64,000 bases of DNA from Erysipelotrichaceae bacterium (GCA_017550145.1 JAFZQG010000004.1:62001-126000); one strand, 5' to 3'; shown: positions 1 through 8,634, counted from the first letter of the stretch. A program made the numbers and translations. Notes: a model not told the origin generated them from the letters alone.

Positions 1-7
1 ATTACTT

Positions 8-182
8 TTACAGTTCGGCTTCGGGAATGACAAGTTTACCTTCAGCCTTACTGTCGATCGTTTTTAAATATAACCGATCAGGTAATTCTTCTTAACGCTC
101 TTCCAATAATAATACAAAGACTTAAACCTTTATTATTGAAACCGCAGCATTCCGCAGTACAGGGTACTGCTTCCTGACTAAT
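8..182 (-). pseudogene. Possible decayed IS66 TnpA-like fragment
   Basis: No intact reading frame is present. On the minus strand, two frames joined by a frameshift near base 95-110 read as one plausible protein tail: a glycine-leucine-serine turn, then a YYYW segment, then an Lys/Glu-rich tail ending in PEAEL and a stop at 8-10. A YYYW after a GLS turn resembles the small accessory protein TnpA of IS66-type elements. That resemblance is from memory of the family pattern and is weak. The stretch also holds two strong stems (104-112 with 130-138, and 154-160 with 164-170), so a structured RNA on the minus strand is an alternative reading. There is no transposase gene nearby. Confidence 0.2.
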
Positions 183-266
183 TTAATTTTATCACATTAT
201 TTTCACAAAAAAGACCTGCCGCAAAACTTCTTTCCTACGAAAACGTTTAAGTTGATCAATTTATCA

Positions 267-272
267 TATAAT
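267..272 (+). promoter_or_regulatory. -10 box of a probable leaderless transcript
   Basis: A perfect TATAAT ends six bases before the ATG at 279. No Shine-Dalgarno sequence lies between them, so transcription would be expected to begin at or next to the start codon. I see no good -35 box. Confidence 0.45.
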
Positions 273-278
273 GTAATC

Positions 279-1001
279 ATGATCCTTCTAACAGGCATGC
301 CAAATACGGGAAAATCGACTGCCATCATGTCGTTGATTGACCTTTTAGGCAGAGACAGATGCGGCGGTTTCTACACCAAAGAGATCCTCAAAGACGGACA
401 GAGAGTGGGTTTTAAAACTCATACTTTTTCCGGTAAAGAGTTTATACTGGCTCATGTGGACTTCCCTAAAGAATACGCAATCGAAGAATTCGGAGTCGAT
501 CTTGTTTCTTTTGAGAATATCTGCATCGACGAAATACTTAACTGTGATAAGGAATATCTGATCATCGATGAAATAGGCTCCATGCAGCTATATTCCGAAA
601 GATTCAAGAAACTGCTTTTGGATCTGCATAAGTCAGATCGTAAGATAATTGCGACGATCTGTATGATCGATACCGATTTTACAGCCGTATATAAAGCTAT
701 TAATAAGGATAATTTATATACACTCGATCTGAATAACCGTGATGAGATGCCGTTTATCCTGGCTGAAAGGATAAATAGGGATGATGAACTGTATTTATCG
801 AAATTAAAGCTGTCATTGCTATACAATCGTGAACAAGATCGTTTTACTTACGAAGATGACAAAATCATCCTTCGTTCGACCCATGGAATAAGGACGATTA
901 CGAAAGAAAATGACACCTATCACTGCACCTGTGACTACTATAAGGATCACGGGACCTGCAGTCATATCATGGCCGTTGTCAGAAACAGATACAATCATTA
1001 A
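279..1001 (+). CDS. THEP1-like NTPase fused to a SWIM zinc finger
   Basis: This 240-residue protein has a Walker A motif at residues 6-14 (GMPNTGKST) and a Walker B at about 93-100 (YLIIDEIG). Both fit the THEP1/DUF265 family of nucleoside triphosphatases, which are usually about 170-180 residues. The last 60 residues add a CxC...CxH pattern (C216, C218, C227, H229) typical of a SWIM zinc finger, a nucleic-acid or protein binding module. I know of no standard function for this combination. An in-frame TTG at 252 would add nine residues. The ATG at 279 fits the THEP1 start better and sits six bases after a TATAAT. A role as a nucleotide- or RNA-binding ATPase is inferred only. The gene stands alone and is followed by a bidirectional terminator. 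Confidence 0.75.
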   Translation: MILLTGMPNTGKSTAIMSLIDLLGRDRCGGFYTKEILKDGQRVGFKTHTFSGKEFILAHVDFPKEYAIEEFGVDLVSFENICIDEILNCDKEYLIIDEIGSMQLYSERFKKLLLDLHKSDRKIIATICMIDTDFTAVYKAINKDNLYTLDLNNRDEMPFILAERINRDDELYLSKLKLSLLYNREQDRFTYEDDKIILRSTHGIRTITKENDTYHCTCDYYKDHGTCSHIMAVVRNRYNH

Positions 1002-1036
1002 AACTGCCCCGGATTATATTCCAGGGCAGTTATTTT
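1002..1036. terminator. Bidirectional intrinsic terminator
   Basis: The stem AACTGCCC/GGGCAGTT (1002-1009 with 1024-1031) is extended by a GG/CC pair and has T-rich flanks on both strands. It serves both the upstream plus-strand gene and the 3' end of purD. Confidence 0.85.
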
Positions 1037-1037
1037 A

Positions 1038-2306
1038 TTATTCGTTAATGGCTTTTAAAGCACGCTGGCCGATATCGTGACGGTAGTATTCGTTGTCGAA
1101 ATGTACCTTATCAACGACATTATAGGCATTCTCGATCGCTTCAGGAAGCGTCTTTCCGATGCCTGAGCAGCCTAATACTCGACCGCCGTTAGTCAGAAGC
1201 TTGCCTTCTTCGAGTTTCGCACCGGCGACAAATACCATATTTGATACTTCATCGGCGATAGTGATCTCATAACCCTTTTCGTAGTGTTCAGGATAACCGT
1301 CGGAAGCCATGATGACACATGCGGCATAACCGTCTTTGAACTTGACTTCGGTCTCAGCCAATGTTCCTTCAGTCGTAGCCTTCATGATAGTCAGCAGATC
1401 GCTGTCCAGCAAAGGTAAGACGACCTGTGTTTCCGGATCACCGAAACGGCTGTTGTATTCAACGACTTTCGGACCGTCTTTTGTAAGCATTAAACCGAAA
1501 TACAGACATCCTGTGAAGGTTCTTCCTTCCGCATTCAACGCGTTAATGGTCGGTAAGAAGATCTTTTCCATACAGGTATCCGCAACTTCTTTTGTATAGT
1601 AAGGATTCGGAGCGATGGTTCCCATACCGCCGGTATTGAGACCTTCATCGTTGTCATGAGCTCTCTTGTGGTCCATTGAAGATACCATCGGTTTTACGAC
1701 TTTACCATCGGTGAATGATAAGACGGTGATTTCCGGGCCTTCCATGAATTCTTCGATAACGATCTGGTTTCCGCTGGCACCGAACTGCTTGTCCATCATG
1801 ATGGATTTTACGGCTTCAGCTGCCTCTTCTCTGCTCATTGCGATAATGACACCTTTGCCTAATGCCAGTCCGTCAGCCTTAACAACAGTAGGGATCGGAC
1901 AGGTCTTCACATATTCCAGAGCTTTTTGTGCATCATCGAATGTTTCATAAGCAGCAGTCGGAATATTGTATTTCTTCATCAGATTCTTGGAGAAGACTTT
2001 ACTGCCTTCGACGATTGCCGCATTGGCTCTCGGACCGAAAGCCGGAATGCCTTCTTTTTCCAGAGCATCGACCATGCCCATGACGAGTGGATCATCCGGT
2101 GCGACTACAACATAGTCGATCTTGTTTTCTTTACTGAAGTTGACGACACCCTCGATATCCTTGGCTCCGATATTTACACAGGTCGCATCAGCTGCGATAC
2201 CGCCGTTGCCAGGAAGAGCGAAGATCTCCTCTACATCCTTGTTCTCTTTGATTTTCTTGATGATGGCATGTTCTCTGCCACCGCTTCCTACTACTACGAT
2301 TTTCAT
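1038..2306 (-). CDS. purD: Phosphoribosylamine-glycine ligase (GAR synthetase)
   Basis: This enzyme joins glycine to 5-phosphoribosylamine with ATP, the second step of de novo purine synthesis in the cytosol. The 422-residue length is normal for PurD. The N-terminus carries the diagnostic VVVGSGGREHAI. The ATP-grasp region follows, with DGLALGKGV and, further on, EYNSRFGDPETQ, the metal-binding signature near residue 290. The start is fixed by an AAGGAG seven bases upstream and by the family N-terminus. No other pur genes adjoin it, whereas many Bacillota carry purD at the end of a pur operon, so here it is a single-gene transcript. A TATAAT on the minus strand at 2341-2346 is the likely promoter. 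Confidence 0.97.
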   Translation of the reverse strand: MKIVVVGSGGREHAIIKKIKENKDVEEIFALPGNGGIAADATCVNIGAKDIEGVVNFSKENKIDYVVVAPDDPLVMGMVDALEKEGIPAFGPRANAAIVEGSKVFSKNLMKKYNIPTAAYETFDDAQKALEYVKTCPIPTVVKADGLALGKGVIIAMSREEAAEAVKSIMMDKQFGASGNQIVIEEFMEGPEITVLSFTDGKVVKPMVSSMDHKRAHDNDEGLNTGGMGTIAPNPYYTKEVADTCMEKIFLPTINALNAEGRTFTGCLYFGLMLTKDGPKVVEYNSRFGDPETQVVLPLLDSDLLTIMKATTEGTLAETEVKFKDGYAACVIMASDGYPEHYEKGYEITIADEVSNMVFVAGAKLEEGKLLTNGGRVLGCSGIGKTLPEAIENAYNVVDKVHFDNEYYRHDIGQRALKAINE

Positions 2307-2389
2307 CTTTTCTCCTTAATCCAGTTTTAACTGCACTTTCATTATATATAAATATGTATCTTTCTGAACAAGAAATCCCTGAATTTTGA

Positions 2390-2395
2390 TATACT
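2390..2395 (+). promoter_or_regulatory. -10 box for the deformylase-methyltransferase gene
   Basis: A TATACT hexamer lies 25 bases upstream of the ATG at 2421, with an AGAAGGA ribosome binding site between. The possible -35 (TGAACA at 2365-2370) is at a wide spacing of 19. Confidence 0.45.
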
Positions 2396-2420
2396 GACAG
2401 CAGAACAGAAGGAAAACAAT

Positions 2421-3596
2421 ATGATAAAGCCAATTGTCACTCATGATATCCATAAAAAGGATAATCCTAAGGTCTTACAGGAAAAGACCAGAAGGATCAC
2501 GGATTTCGAATGTGAAGAAACCAGAAACTGCGTCAAAGATCTCAACGATACACTCGACCAGCTGATCAAAGACGAAGGAAACAAGCGCGGAGCCATCGGC
2601 CTGTCCGCCAATCAGATCGCCTATCCTTTAGCCATGAGTGCCGTAACTCTAGGTGATACCAGATACATGTTTATAAACCCGGAAATCATCGAGAAAAGAG
2701 GTCATGACAGATTATTCCGGATCGGCTGTTTCTCACTCTATGAATACAGAGCCATGGTCAGATACAACGACGATGTGACGATCGCCTACTATGATCCGGA
2801 TGGAAACAGACAGACAATTGATCTAAAAGGTGACCGCTCATGTGTCGTTCAGCACGAGATGGATCATCTTGACGGTTTACTGCTGTTTGAAAGACTTGAA
2901 CATAAAGAAAAGGATCTCTTTGTGCCAAGAGAAGCCTTATATAAAGACGGTAAGGTCCCATTAAGAAACCACGGCAAGATCTTCGAATTGCGCCGTAAGC
3001 TCGGCTTAAACAAAACCATCAGTGCCCCGATCTGGTACAGTTCCTTATTCAATGACTATTCCGATTATGTAAGCCTGGTGGAAAAGACTTCAAAGGAATA
3101 TCGGACGATGCTGAAGCTGATCGAACAGTATACTCCGGTCAACGGCAAGATCCTGGAAGCCGGAAACGGCATCGGTGCTTTATCCGTATATCTGGATAAG
3201 AAAGGCTATGAGGTCAGATGCTGCATCGAAGATGACGACATGAGAGAACTGGCCCAGAGGATCAACGATCAGAACGATTCTTCTGTTTCATATGTATCAG
3301 GCAATATGACTTCCTTGCCTTTTGAAGACAAAGCATTCAATACGATCTTCTCCTATGAAGTATTGGAAACTCTTGATGATGCCGCGCTGGAAGTTGCCTT
3401 ACTGGAAGGCTTGCGTACAGCCGAAACATATATCTTCATGGTTCCGACCATTAAGTTAAACGCGAATACACTTAAAGGTAACGAAAGATTACGCACCAGG
3501 GAAGCCTGGGAAGAATTCCTGAACAAGAACCAGTTTGAAATCGTCGAAAGCAACGAGATCTGTGACGGCGGATATGTGATCTTTGCGATCAAATAA
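2421..3596 (+). CDS. Peptide deformylase-like domain fused to a SAM methyltransferase
   Basis: Residues 1-175 match polypeptide deformylase. Motif 1 is GAIGLSANQ (57-65). Motif 2 is IGCFS (101-105), with the metal ligand C103 but with Ile in place of the usual Glu. Motif 3 is HEMDH (145-149), giving both His ligands and the catalytic Glu. Residues from about 235 form a class I methyltransferase with the SAM loop LEAGNGIGA (245-253). Normal deformylases are 150-190 residues, so this 391-residue protein is a true fusion, read through without a stop or shift. Deformylase activity is likely because all metal and catalytic residues remain. The methyl acceptor is unknown, and an N-terminal peptide or ribosome-linked target is only a guess. 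The gene has its own ribosome binding site and stands between divergent purD and a terminator-like repeat. Confidence 0.85.
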   Translation: MIKPIVTHDIHKKDNPKVLQEKTRRITDFECEETRNCVKDLNDTLDQLIKDEGNKRGAIGLSANQIAYPLAMSAVTLGDTRYMFINPEIIEKRGHDRLFRIGCFSLYEYRAMVRYNDDVTIAYYDPDGNRQTIDLKGDRSCVVQHEMDHLDGLLLFERLEHKEKDLFVPREALYKDGKVPLRNHGKIFELRRKLGLNKTISAPIWYSSLFNDYSDYVSLVEKTSKEYRTMLKLIEQYTPVNGKILEAGNGIGALSVYLDKKGYEVRCCIEDDDMRELAQRINDQNDSSVSYVSGNMTSLPFEDKAFNTIFSYEVLETLDDAALEVALLEGLRTAETYIFMVPTIKLNANTLKGNERLRTREAWEEFLNKNQFEIVESNEICDGGYVIFAIK

Positions 3597-3628
3597 ATAT
3601 CTGATCAAATTCCATATATAGAAAAAAT

Positions 3629-3811
3629 GGCTGTTACGAAATGGTTAGTCCGTAATCAGCCTTTTCTTTTGTGTGAAAAGAAAAAATCGCTTTGAGACTT
3701 TTGTCCTGTGGCGATTTTGTTGTTCTGATTCCTCTTATATGTCCGCCATTGACAGACATCAGATAAACAGGCATTTTTAAGGGCTGTCAGAATGCTTATT
3801 TCGTAACAGCC
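3629..3811. mobile_element. MITE-like element with 14-bp terminal inverted repeats
   Basis: GGCTGTTACGAAAT at 3629-3642 is repeated perfectly in inverted orientation at 3798-3811, enclosing 155 bases. Each end also folds locally: 3629-3638 with 3651-3661, and 3781-3787 with 3806-3812. A central inverted pair (AATCGC.../...GCGATT, about 3684-3717) adds a third stem. A 46-codon frame on the minus strand (3634-3774) ends inside the left repeat, as transposase genes of small insertion sequences often do, but I do not recognise its product. No clear target-site duplication is seen. The left hairpin is followed by a T-rich run and may terminate the upstream gene. Confidence 0.45.
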
Positions 3812-3823
3812 CCTGTTTCGTTT

Positions 3824-4612
3824 TTATTTAATTTTTGCCATAAATCTCTTCACGTTTTTCGCATCGACCGGATTTTCGACTTTATGATCCTTCTTTAAGG
3901 AACTGCCGACGATCGCACCGTTTATATACGGAAGATATTCATTGACGTTCTTTTCGTTGATACCGCTGCCTAAGAAGACCGGTAAATCCTTCGCATGTTT
4001 TCTGACTTCGATGACATCCTCAACGCTCGGATTGACACCGGTAGTAATACCGGTAACGATGATACCATCTGCTCCGCCTTCGATCAGTGATTCGATCGTG
4101 AAATCAAGTGGCTGTTCGGCAATCGCAAACGTGTGCTTAACATTCGCATCGCAGATGATCATGACATCTTTGTTGTAGTGAGCCTTTAAACGCATGAGCT
4201 TCGGACCGGCAGTAATGAAGACGCCGTTAGGACCGATTCTGTTTTCCGCAAAGACTTCGCATCTGATGAAATCCACATCATTGCAGTACGCAATTGCCCA
4301 TTCGGTTTCCGTATCATTGAACTGATAGTTGATACCGACCGGCAGTTTGGTCTCTCTTCTCAAACGGGAAACCATAGTCGCAAAAGCGATCTTGTTGATG
4401 AGCTCATTTTCGGCTGCATATGGCACATCACCGAAGTTCTCGATGATAAGAGCGCCGGCTCCACCCTTTTCCAGAGCTCGAAGATCCTTTAATCCTGCCT
4501 CATAGACCTTCTCCAGATCACCTTCATATCTTGGTGAACCAGGAAGAGGTAATAAGTGGACCATGCCGATGATGACTTTCTGTTTCTTCAGTTTTTCTCT
4601 TAACGCATTCAT
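3824..4612 (-). CDS. BtpA/SgcQ family TIM-barrel protein
   Basis: The 262-residue protein opens with IIGMVHLLPLPGSP, the hallmark of the BtpA/SgcQ family, and continues as a predicted alpha/beta barrel (GADGIIVTG near residue 180, VFLGSGINEKN near 215). BtpA was first described as a photosystem I stability factor in cyanobacteria. In heterotrophs, SgcQ-type members occur beside sugar transport genes and their reaction is unknown. Here the neighbours give no clear link to a pathway. The start is supported by a GAAAGAAGGA-like site just upstream. Assignment to the family is firm, the function is not. Confidence 0.9.
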   Translation of the reverse strand: MNALREKLKKQKVIIGMVHLLPLPGSPRYEGDLEKVYEAGLKDLRALEKGGAGALIIENFGDVPYAAENELINKIAFATMVSRLRRETKLPVGINYQFNDTETEWAIAYCNDVDFIRCEVFAENRIGPNGVFITAGPKLMRLKAHYNKDVMIICDANVKHTFAIAEQPLDFTIESLIEGGADGIIVTGITTGVNPSVEDVIEVRKHAKDLPVFLGSGINEKNVNEYLPYINGAIVGSSLKKDHKVENPVDAKNVKRFMAKIK

Positions 4613-4642
4613 TTAAGTTATCCTTCTTTCTTTATACCTCTA

Positions 4643-5164
4643 TTATTGTACCTGATTCTGATCAGCTTTCTGATCTTTCTTCAGGGCATTGTATAAATAT
4701 GACAGAGAATTTGTCAGATTGAACGCTGCACCCGCATATCCTTTGATGGCCAGATTATAGAGACACCAGCACATCGAAGAGAACGAACAGGCCAGTCTGA
4801 TCTGTCTGGTGCTGGCTTTTCTGTTTAAGATAAACAGGGATTGTGAAACATTGGCAATGATCGCCAGATAACCCAGAACGCCATTATTGTTGAAGTAAGC
4901 ACCGAAAACGATCGCCATACCGATGAAGATATAGGAGATCGGACGGCTGCCGATATTCTTGATCGACAGGATGTTTCTGGCAATACCCAGGATACCCATG
5001 ACGATTCCGCTGTAGCCTTTCAGTAGATAACTGGCTACCGTCATAAACGACATACAGATGATCTGAAAGATCAGAATCTCCTTCTTGTTTTTTCTGGTGG
5101 AAGCAATAAATAAGGTGCCTTCACCGATGACTGTAAGGATGTTCGCCAGCAATACTTCGTTCAC
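4643..5164 (-). CDS. YgjV-like inner membrane protein
   Basis: The 173-residue protein has five or six short hydrophobic segments separated by basic loops (RKNKKE, NRKASTRQ), and it ends in a charged tail. Its pattern, including the ILSIKN and FNLTNSLSYLYNALKK segments, fits the YgjV/Imp family of small membrane proteins of unknown function. The start codon is GTG. A TATATT on the minus strand (5171-5176) ends six bases before it with no Shine-Dalgarno sequence between, so the message is probably leaderless. It lies between the btpA-like gene and the divergent pyruvate kinase gene. Confidence 0.7.
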   Translation of the reverse strand: MNEVLLANILTVIGEGTLFIASTRKNKKEILIFQIICMSFMTVASYLLKGYSGIVMGILGIARNILSIKNIGSRPISYIFIGMAIVFGAYFNNNGVLGYLAIIANVSQSLFILNRKASTRQIRLACSFSSMCWCLYNLAIKGYAGAAFNLTNSLSYLYNALKKDQKADQNQVQ

Positions 5165-5196
5165 AACTAAAATATATCATAAGAAAATATTTAATC

Positions 5197-5202
5197 TATA
5201 AT
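5197..5202 (+). promoter_or_regulatory. -10 box of the pyruvate kinase gene
   Basis: TATAAT lies 28 bases before the pyk start codon, with a purine-rich ribosome binding site (GAAAGCAGG) between. The -35 region is AT-rich and not distinct. Confidence 0.5.
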
Positions 5203-5230
5203 TAAAAGTGAAGAAAGCAGGTAATTTATC

Positions 5231-6592
5231 ATGAAAAAAACCAAGATCGTTTGTACAATCGGTCCTTCTTCCAATAACGAAGAAACCCTTAAGGACATGA
5301 TTGCGGCCGGTATGAACGTTGCACGTTTCAATTTTTCCCACGGTTCCCATGAGACTCAGAAACAGAATCTGGATCTGGTCAAGAAAGTAAGAGAGGAGCT
5401 GGGTGTTCCGCTCGCTACGATGATGGACACCAAAGGTCCGGAAATCAGATTCCGTGATTTTGAAAACGGTAAGATCGAACTGACCAAAGGTCAGGAATTC
5501 ACCATCTCAACCGATGATTTCCTTGGTGATGTCAACAGAGGTTCGATCAGCTATGCCGGTCTGCCGGGCGATGTTAAGATCGGTTCACTGCTTTTAGTAA
5601 ATGACGGTCTTGTTCAGCTGGAAGTTACCGGCATCAACGGCCATGAGATCATCACCAGAGTTCTGGTTCCGGGTGTCATCTCCGACCATAAAGGTATTAA
5701 TGTACCAGGTGCTCAACTTTCAATGCCGTTTATTTCCGAACAGGACAAGAAAGATATCCTCTTCGGTATTGAACAGGATTATGACTATATTGCCTTATCA
5801 TTTGTCAGAAGCGCTAAAGACGTCGAAGCCGTCAGAGCGATCCTTGATTTCAATAACTCCAAGATGAAGATCATCGCCAAGATCGAATCTACTCAAGGCG
5901 TTGAAAATCTGGATGCCATCCTTGAAGCAGCCGATGGTCTGATGGTTGCGCGAGGCGATCTGGGTGTTGAATTACCGCCTGAACAGGTTCCGTATATTCA
6001 GAAACAGATGATCATGAAAACCAACGCTGCCGGCAAGATCTCGATCTGTGCGACGCAGATGCTGGAATCAATGACTCATAACCCTCGTCCGACCAGAGCC
6101 GAAGTCGGCGATGTCGCCAATGCCGTCTATGACGGAACTTCTGCCGTTATGCTTTCGGGCGAATCCGCAGCCGGTGAATATCCGGTCGAATCAGTCAAGA
6201 TGATGGCCAAGATCGTTGAAGAGACCGAAACGCACTTACAGGATGTCTATCTGCCGGCTGATGATTCACAGCGTTCCATCGTCGGTAAAGCCGCCTGCGA
6301 CCTGGCTGATGAACTGGGAGTCGACTACATCATCGTCTATACCGATACCGGACGTTCCCCTGGTGTTGTCTCACAGATCAAGCCTAAGACTCCGATCATC
6401 GTCATGACCAGAAACGAAAAAGTGTATTATCAGTCAGTCCTGCTCTACGGTGTCGATCCGGTCAGGATCCCTGATATCATCGAAGATGAAAACCTGGAAC
6501 AGAAGACCAGAGAATTCATGAAAGAATGCGATATCAGATCAGCCGTCCTCTTGTACGGACACGCGATCGATTCAATTAAAGTCCTGAACTGA
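5231..6592 (+). CDS. pyk: Pyruvate kinase
   Basis: This is the last step of glycolysis: phosphoenolpyruvate plus ADP gives pyruvate plus ATP. The N-terminus KIVCTIGPSS, the substrate-site segment KIIAKIES (near residue 210), the MLESM...PRPTRAEVGDVANAV block (near 270-290) and LSGESA are all present. At 453 residues it lacks the extra C-terminal PEP-utiliser-like domain found in Bacillus enzymes and is slightly shorter than the usual 470. It is followed after ten bases by the flavoprotein gene on the same strand, so the two may be co-transcribed. Confidence 0.97.
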   Translation: MKKTKIVCTIGPSSNNEETLKDMIAAGMNVARFNFSHGSHETQKQNLDLVKKVREELGVPLATMMDTKGPEIRFRDFENGKIELTKGQEFTISTDDFLGDVNRGSISYAGLPGDVKIGSLLLVNDGLVQLEVTGINGHEIITRVLVPGVISDHKGINVPGAQLSMPFISEQDKKDILFGIEQDYDYIALSFVRSAKDVEAVRAILDFNNSKMKIIAKIESTQGVENLDAILEAADGLMVARGDLGVELPPEQVPYIQKQMIMKTNAAGKISICATQMLESMTHNPRPTRAEVGDVANAVYDGTSAVMLSGESAAGEYPVESVKMMAKIVEETETHLQDVYLPADDSQRSIVGKAACDLADELGVDYIIVYTDTGRSPGVVSQIKPKTPIIVMTRNEKVYYQSVLLYGVDPVRIPDIIEDENLEQKTREFMKECDIRSAVLLYGHAIDSIKVLN

Positions 6593-6602
6593 TCTTCAGA
6601 TT

Positions 6603-7835
6603 ATGAATAAAACAGCGAAACAGAAAATCATCTGCATCGGTGCCGGTGCTTCCGGATTGTTTTTCTGTGCAAACTCTGACACTGATATCTACGATGTCTT
6701 ACTGATCGACAGCAATGCCAAAGTCGGAAGAAAGATCTATATCTCCGGCAAGGGCCGCTGCAATATCACAAATAACTCCGAACCAAAAGAGTTCATTAAT
6801 AATATCGTCAGAAACCCAAAGTTCCTTTATTCTGCCATCAACCGTTTTTCACCTGCCGATACCATAGATTTCTTTAATGAAAACGGCTGTCCTTTAAAGA
6901 CCGAAAGAGGAAACAGAGTATTCCCGGTCAGTGATAAATCTTCTGATATAATTGACTGTCTTTTAAGAAAGTGCCGTCAGAATAATGTAAAGATCGCTTT
7001 TGAAGAAACAGTTAAAGAAGTAAAGAAAACAGATGACGGATTTACCATCATCTGCAACAACCATGAATATACAGCCGATAAGCTGGTCATAGCTACAGGC
7101 GGAAAGTCATATTCATCCACCGGTTCCACAGGAGACGGTTACCGTTTTGCGAGAGAGTTCGATCATAAGATCATCGAACTCAAAAGTGCTTTATGTCCGA
7201 TCAGGGTCAAAGAAAAGATCAGCAGAGATATGTATGATCTGACTTTAAGAAACGTTTCCTTAAAAGCCGAAAACGATACCTTCCATAAAACTATTTTCGG
7301 TGATCTGGAATTCCTGCCTAATTCAATTACCGGACCGATTGCCTTAAGTCTGTCTTCGCTGATAAACAGGATCGATGATGTCAGATTATCTCTGGATCTC
7401 AAACCCGCTCTAGATGAAGAGACTCTGGATAAGAGACTCTTAAGAGAGATCGAGAAACAACCGCAGAAGGATGTCGCCTATCTGCTTACTACTCTTCTTC
7501 CAAAAGCGTTCATAAACTTCTTTATGGAAAACACGGATACAGATACCAAATGTCTGCTTAACTCTTTAACCAGAGAAAAACGCCAGAAGCTTGTTAAGGA
7601 TCTTAAGGACTTTAAACTGACATATATGGGACTTGAAGACATAGATAAAGGCATCGTCACCAGCGGTGGTGTCGATGTGAATGAGATCGATCCTAAATCG
7701 ATGGAATCAAAATTATGTAAGAATCTTTATTTCATCGGTGAAGTACTGGATGTGGACGGCTTCACCGGTGGTTTTAATCTGCAGTGTGCTTTATCCACAG
7801 CCTACAGCTGTGCCAAAGCCATAAGTATTTCATAA
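6603..7835 (+). CDS. HI0933/YhiN family FAD-dependent oxidoreductase
   Basis: The 410-residue protein begins with a dinucleotide-binding fold (IICIGAGASGLFFC), followed by GRKIYISGKGRCNITN, which is the signature of the HI0933/YhiN (BaiN-like) flavoproteins. Further family segments are LVIATGGKSYSSTGSTGDGY and, near the end, FIGEVLDVDGFTGGFNLQ, the second FAD-contacting motif. These proteins bind FAD, but their substrates are mostly unknown; some relatives have been linked to bile-acid metabolism. Spacing of ten bases to pyk suggests one transcript. A weak AGATT precedes the start. Confidence 0.9.
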   Translation: MNKTAKQKIICIGAGASGLFFCANSDTDIYDVLLIDSNAKVGRKIYISGKGRCNITNNSEPKEFINNIVRNPKFLYSAINRFSPADTIDFFNENGCPLKTERGNRVFPVSDKSSDIIDCLLRKCRQNNVKIAFEETVKEVKKTDDGFTIICNNHEYTADKLVIATGGKSYSSTGSTGDGYRFAREFDHKIIELKSALCPIRVKEKISRDMYDLTLRNVSLKAENDTFHKTIFGDLEFLPNSITGPIALSLSSLINRIDDVRLSLDLKPALDEETLDKRLLREIEKQPQKDVAYLLTTLLPKAFINFFMENTDTDTKCLLNSLTREKRQKLVKDLKDFKLTYMGLEDIDKGIVTSGGVDVNEIDPKSMESKLCKNLYFIGEVLDVDGFTGGFNLQCALSTAYSCAKAISIS

Positions 7836-7860
7836 ATTATTCAAATCTGCTCAGCAATCA

Positions 7861-8634
7861 TTATAATTCCTGATCCGAATATTCTTTTGATTTGAGCACT
7901 GTTAACTTATCAGGAAACAGTTCTCTGCAGATGTACAGTTCCAGTTCCTGTCTGTGTGAGAAATGTTTATACAGTTCTTCTTCACCGTATATCCCTCTGC
8001 TTCTGGCAAAAGGTGATTCATCAAAAAATTTCAGCATCAGCGGAAACCACATTTCATTTCCGTTTTCATCACAACGCTCTTTTCTGATTACATTTATATT
8101 TTCAGCAATATTCTCTGTCTTCAGATAGAAGATACGAAACGGCTTGTCTTTGACTATGTCTGCAAGTTCTTTATAGAAATCCATAATTTCCTGATCTGAA
8201 GCATTCCTGTAGAGGATCATGTCTTCAACAATGTTCTGAAAAAGCGAACACTCAAAGATCGTGTCGTCTCCGTTCCAGTTATTATATCTTTCAAAAATTG
8301 TTCTCTTAAACTCGTCAAAAGCAAGACGGCCGTTATAGATTTCGTATTGTTCAAGATCCTTATAAAATCCCGGGATATCTGTTTTAATCTGCGTATAACA
8401 AACTATCACGTGATCGCCTTCAACATGACTTTTTTCTTCGATCGTAGAGCGGATATCTCTATATTTCTCTAATATTTCGGCATACCTGTCTTTTGTCATG
8501 AAGGTACACCAGGCCAATTCGACAGGTGAATAGTCTCCTTCACGAAAAACCGTATACGCAGGATACTTCATGGATAGATTTTTGATCAGCGTACTTTTAC
8601 CGCTTCCCTGTAATCCTTCTACAAAATAATTCAT
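7861..8634 (-). CDS. P-loop nucleotide kinase-like protein
   Basis: The 257-residue protein starts MNYFVEGLQGSGKSTLIKN, a Walker A motif at residues 7-15, as in deoxynucleoside and adenylate-type kinases. A lid-like stretch rich in Arg and Lys (IRKERCDENGNEMWF) lies near residue 190. I do not recognise a specific family, so substrate and product are unknown. Its ATG overlaps the stop codon of the upstream rRNA-methyltransferase gene (TAATG), which implies translational coupling in a two-gene operon. Confidence 0.65.
   Translation of the reverse strand: MNYFVEGLQGSGKSTLIKNLSMKYPAYTVFREGDYSPVELAWCTFMTKDRYAEILEKYRDIRSTIEEKSHVEGDHVIVCYTQIKTDIPGFYKDLEQYEIYNGRLAFDEFKRTIFERYNNWNGDDTIFECSLFQNIVEDMILYRNASDQEIMDFYKELADIVKDKPFRIFYLKTENIAENINVIRKERCDENGNEMWFPLMLKFFDESPFARSRGIYGEEELYKHFSHRQELELYICRELFPDKLTVLKSKEYSDQEL

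Noticed and set aside
1926-2330. Overlapping frame on the plus strand opposite purD
   Set aside because: It is antisense to a strongly conserved gene and has no ribosome binding site or family features.
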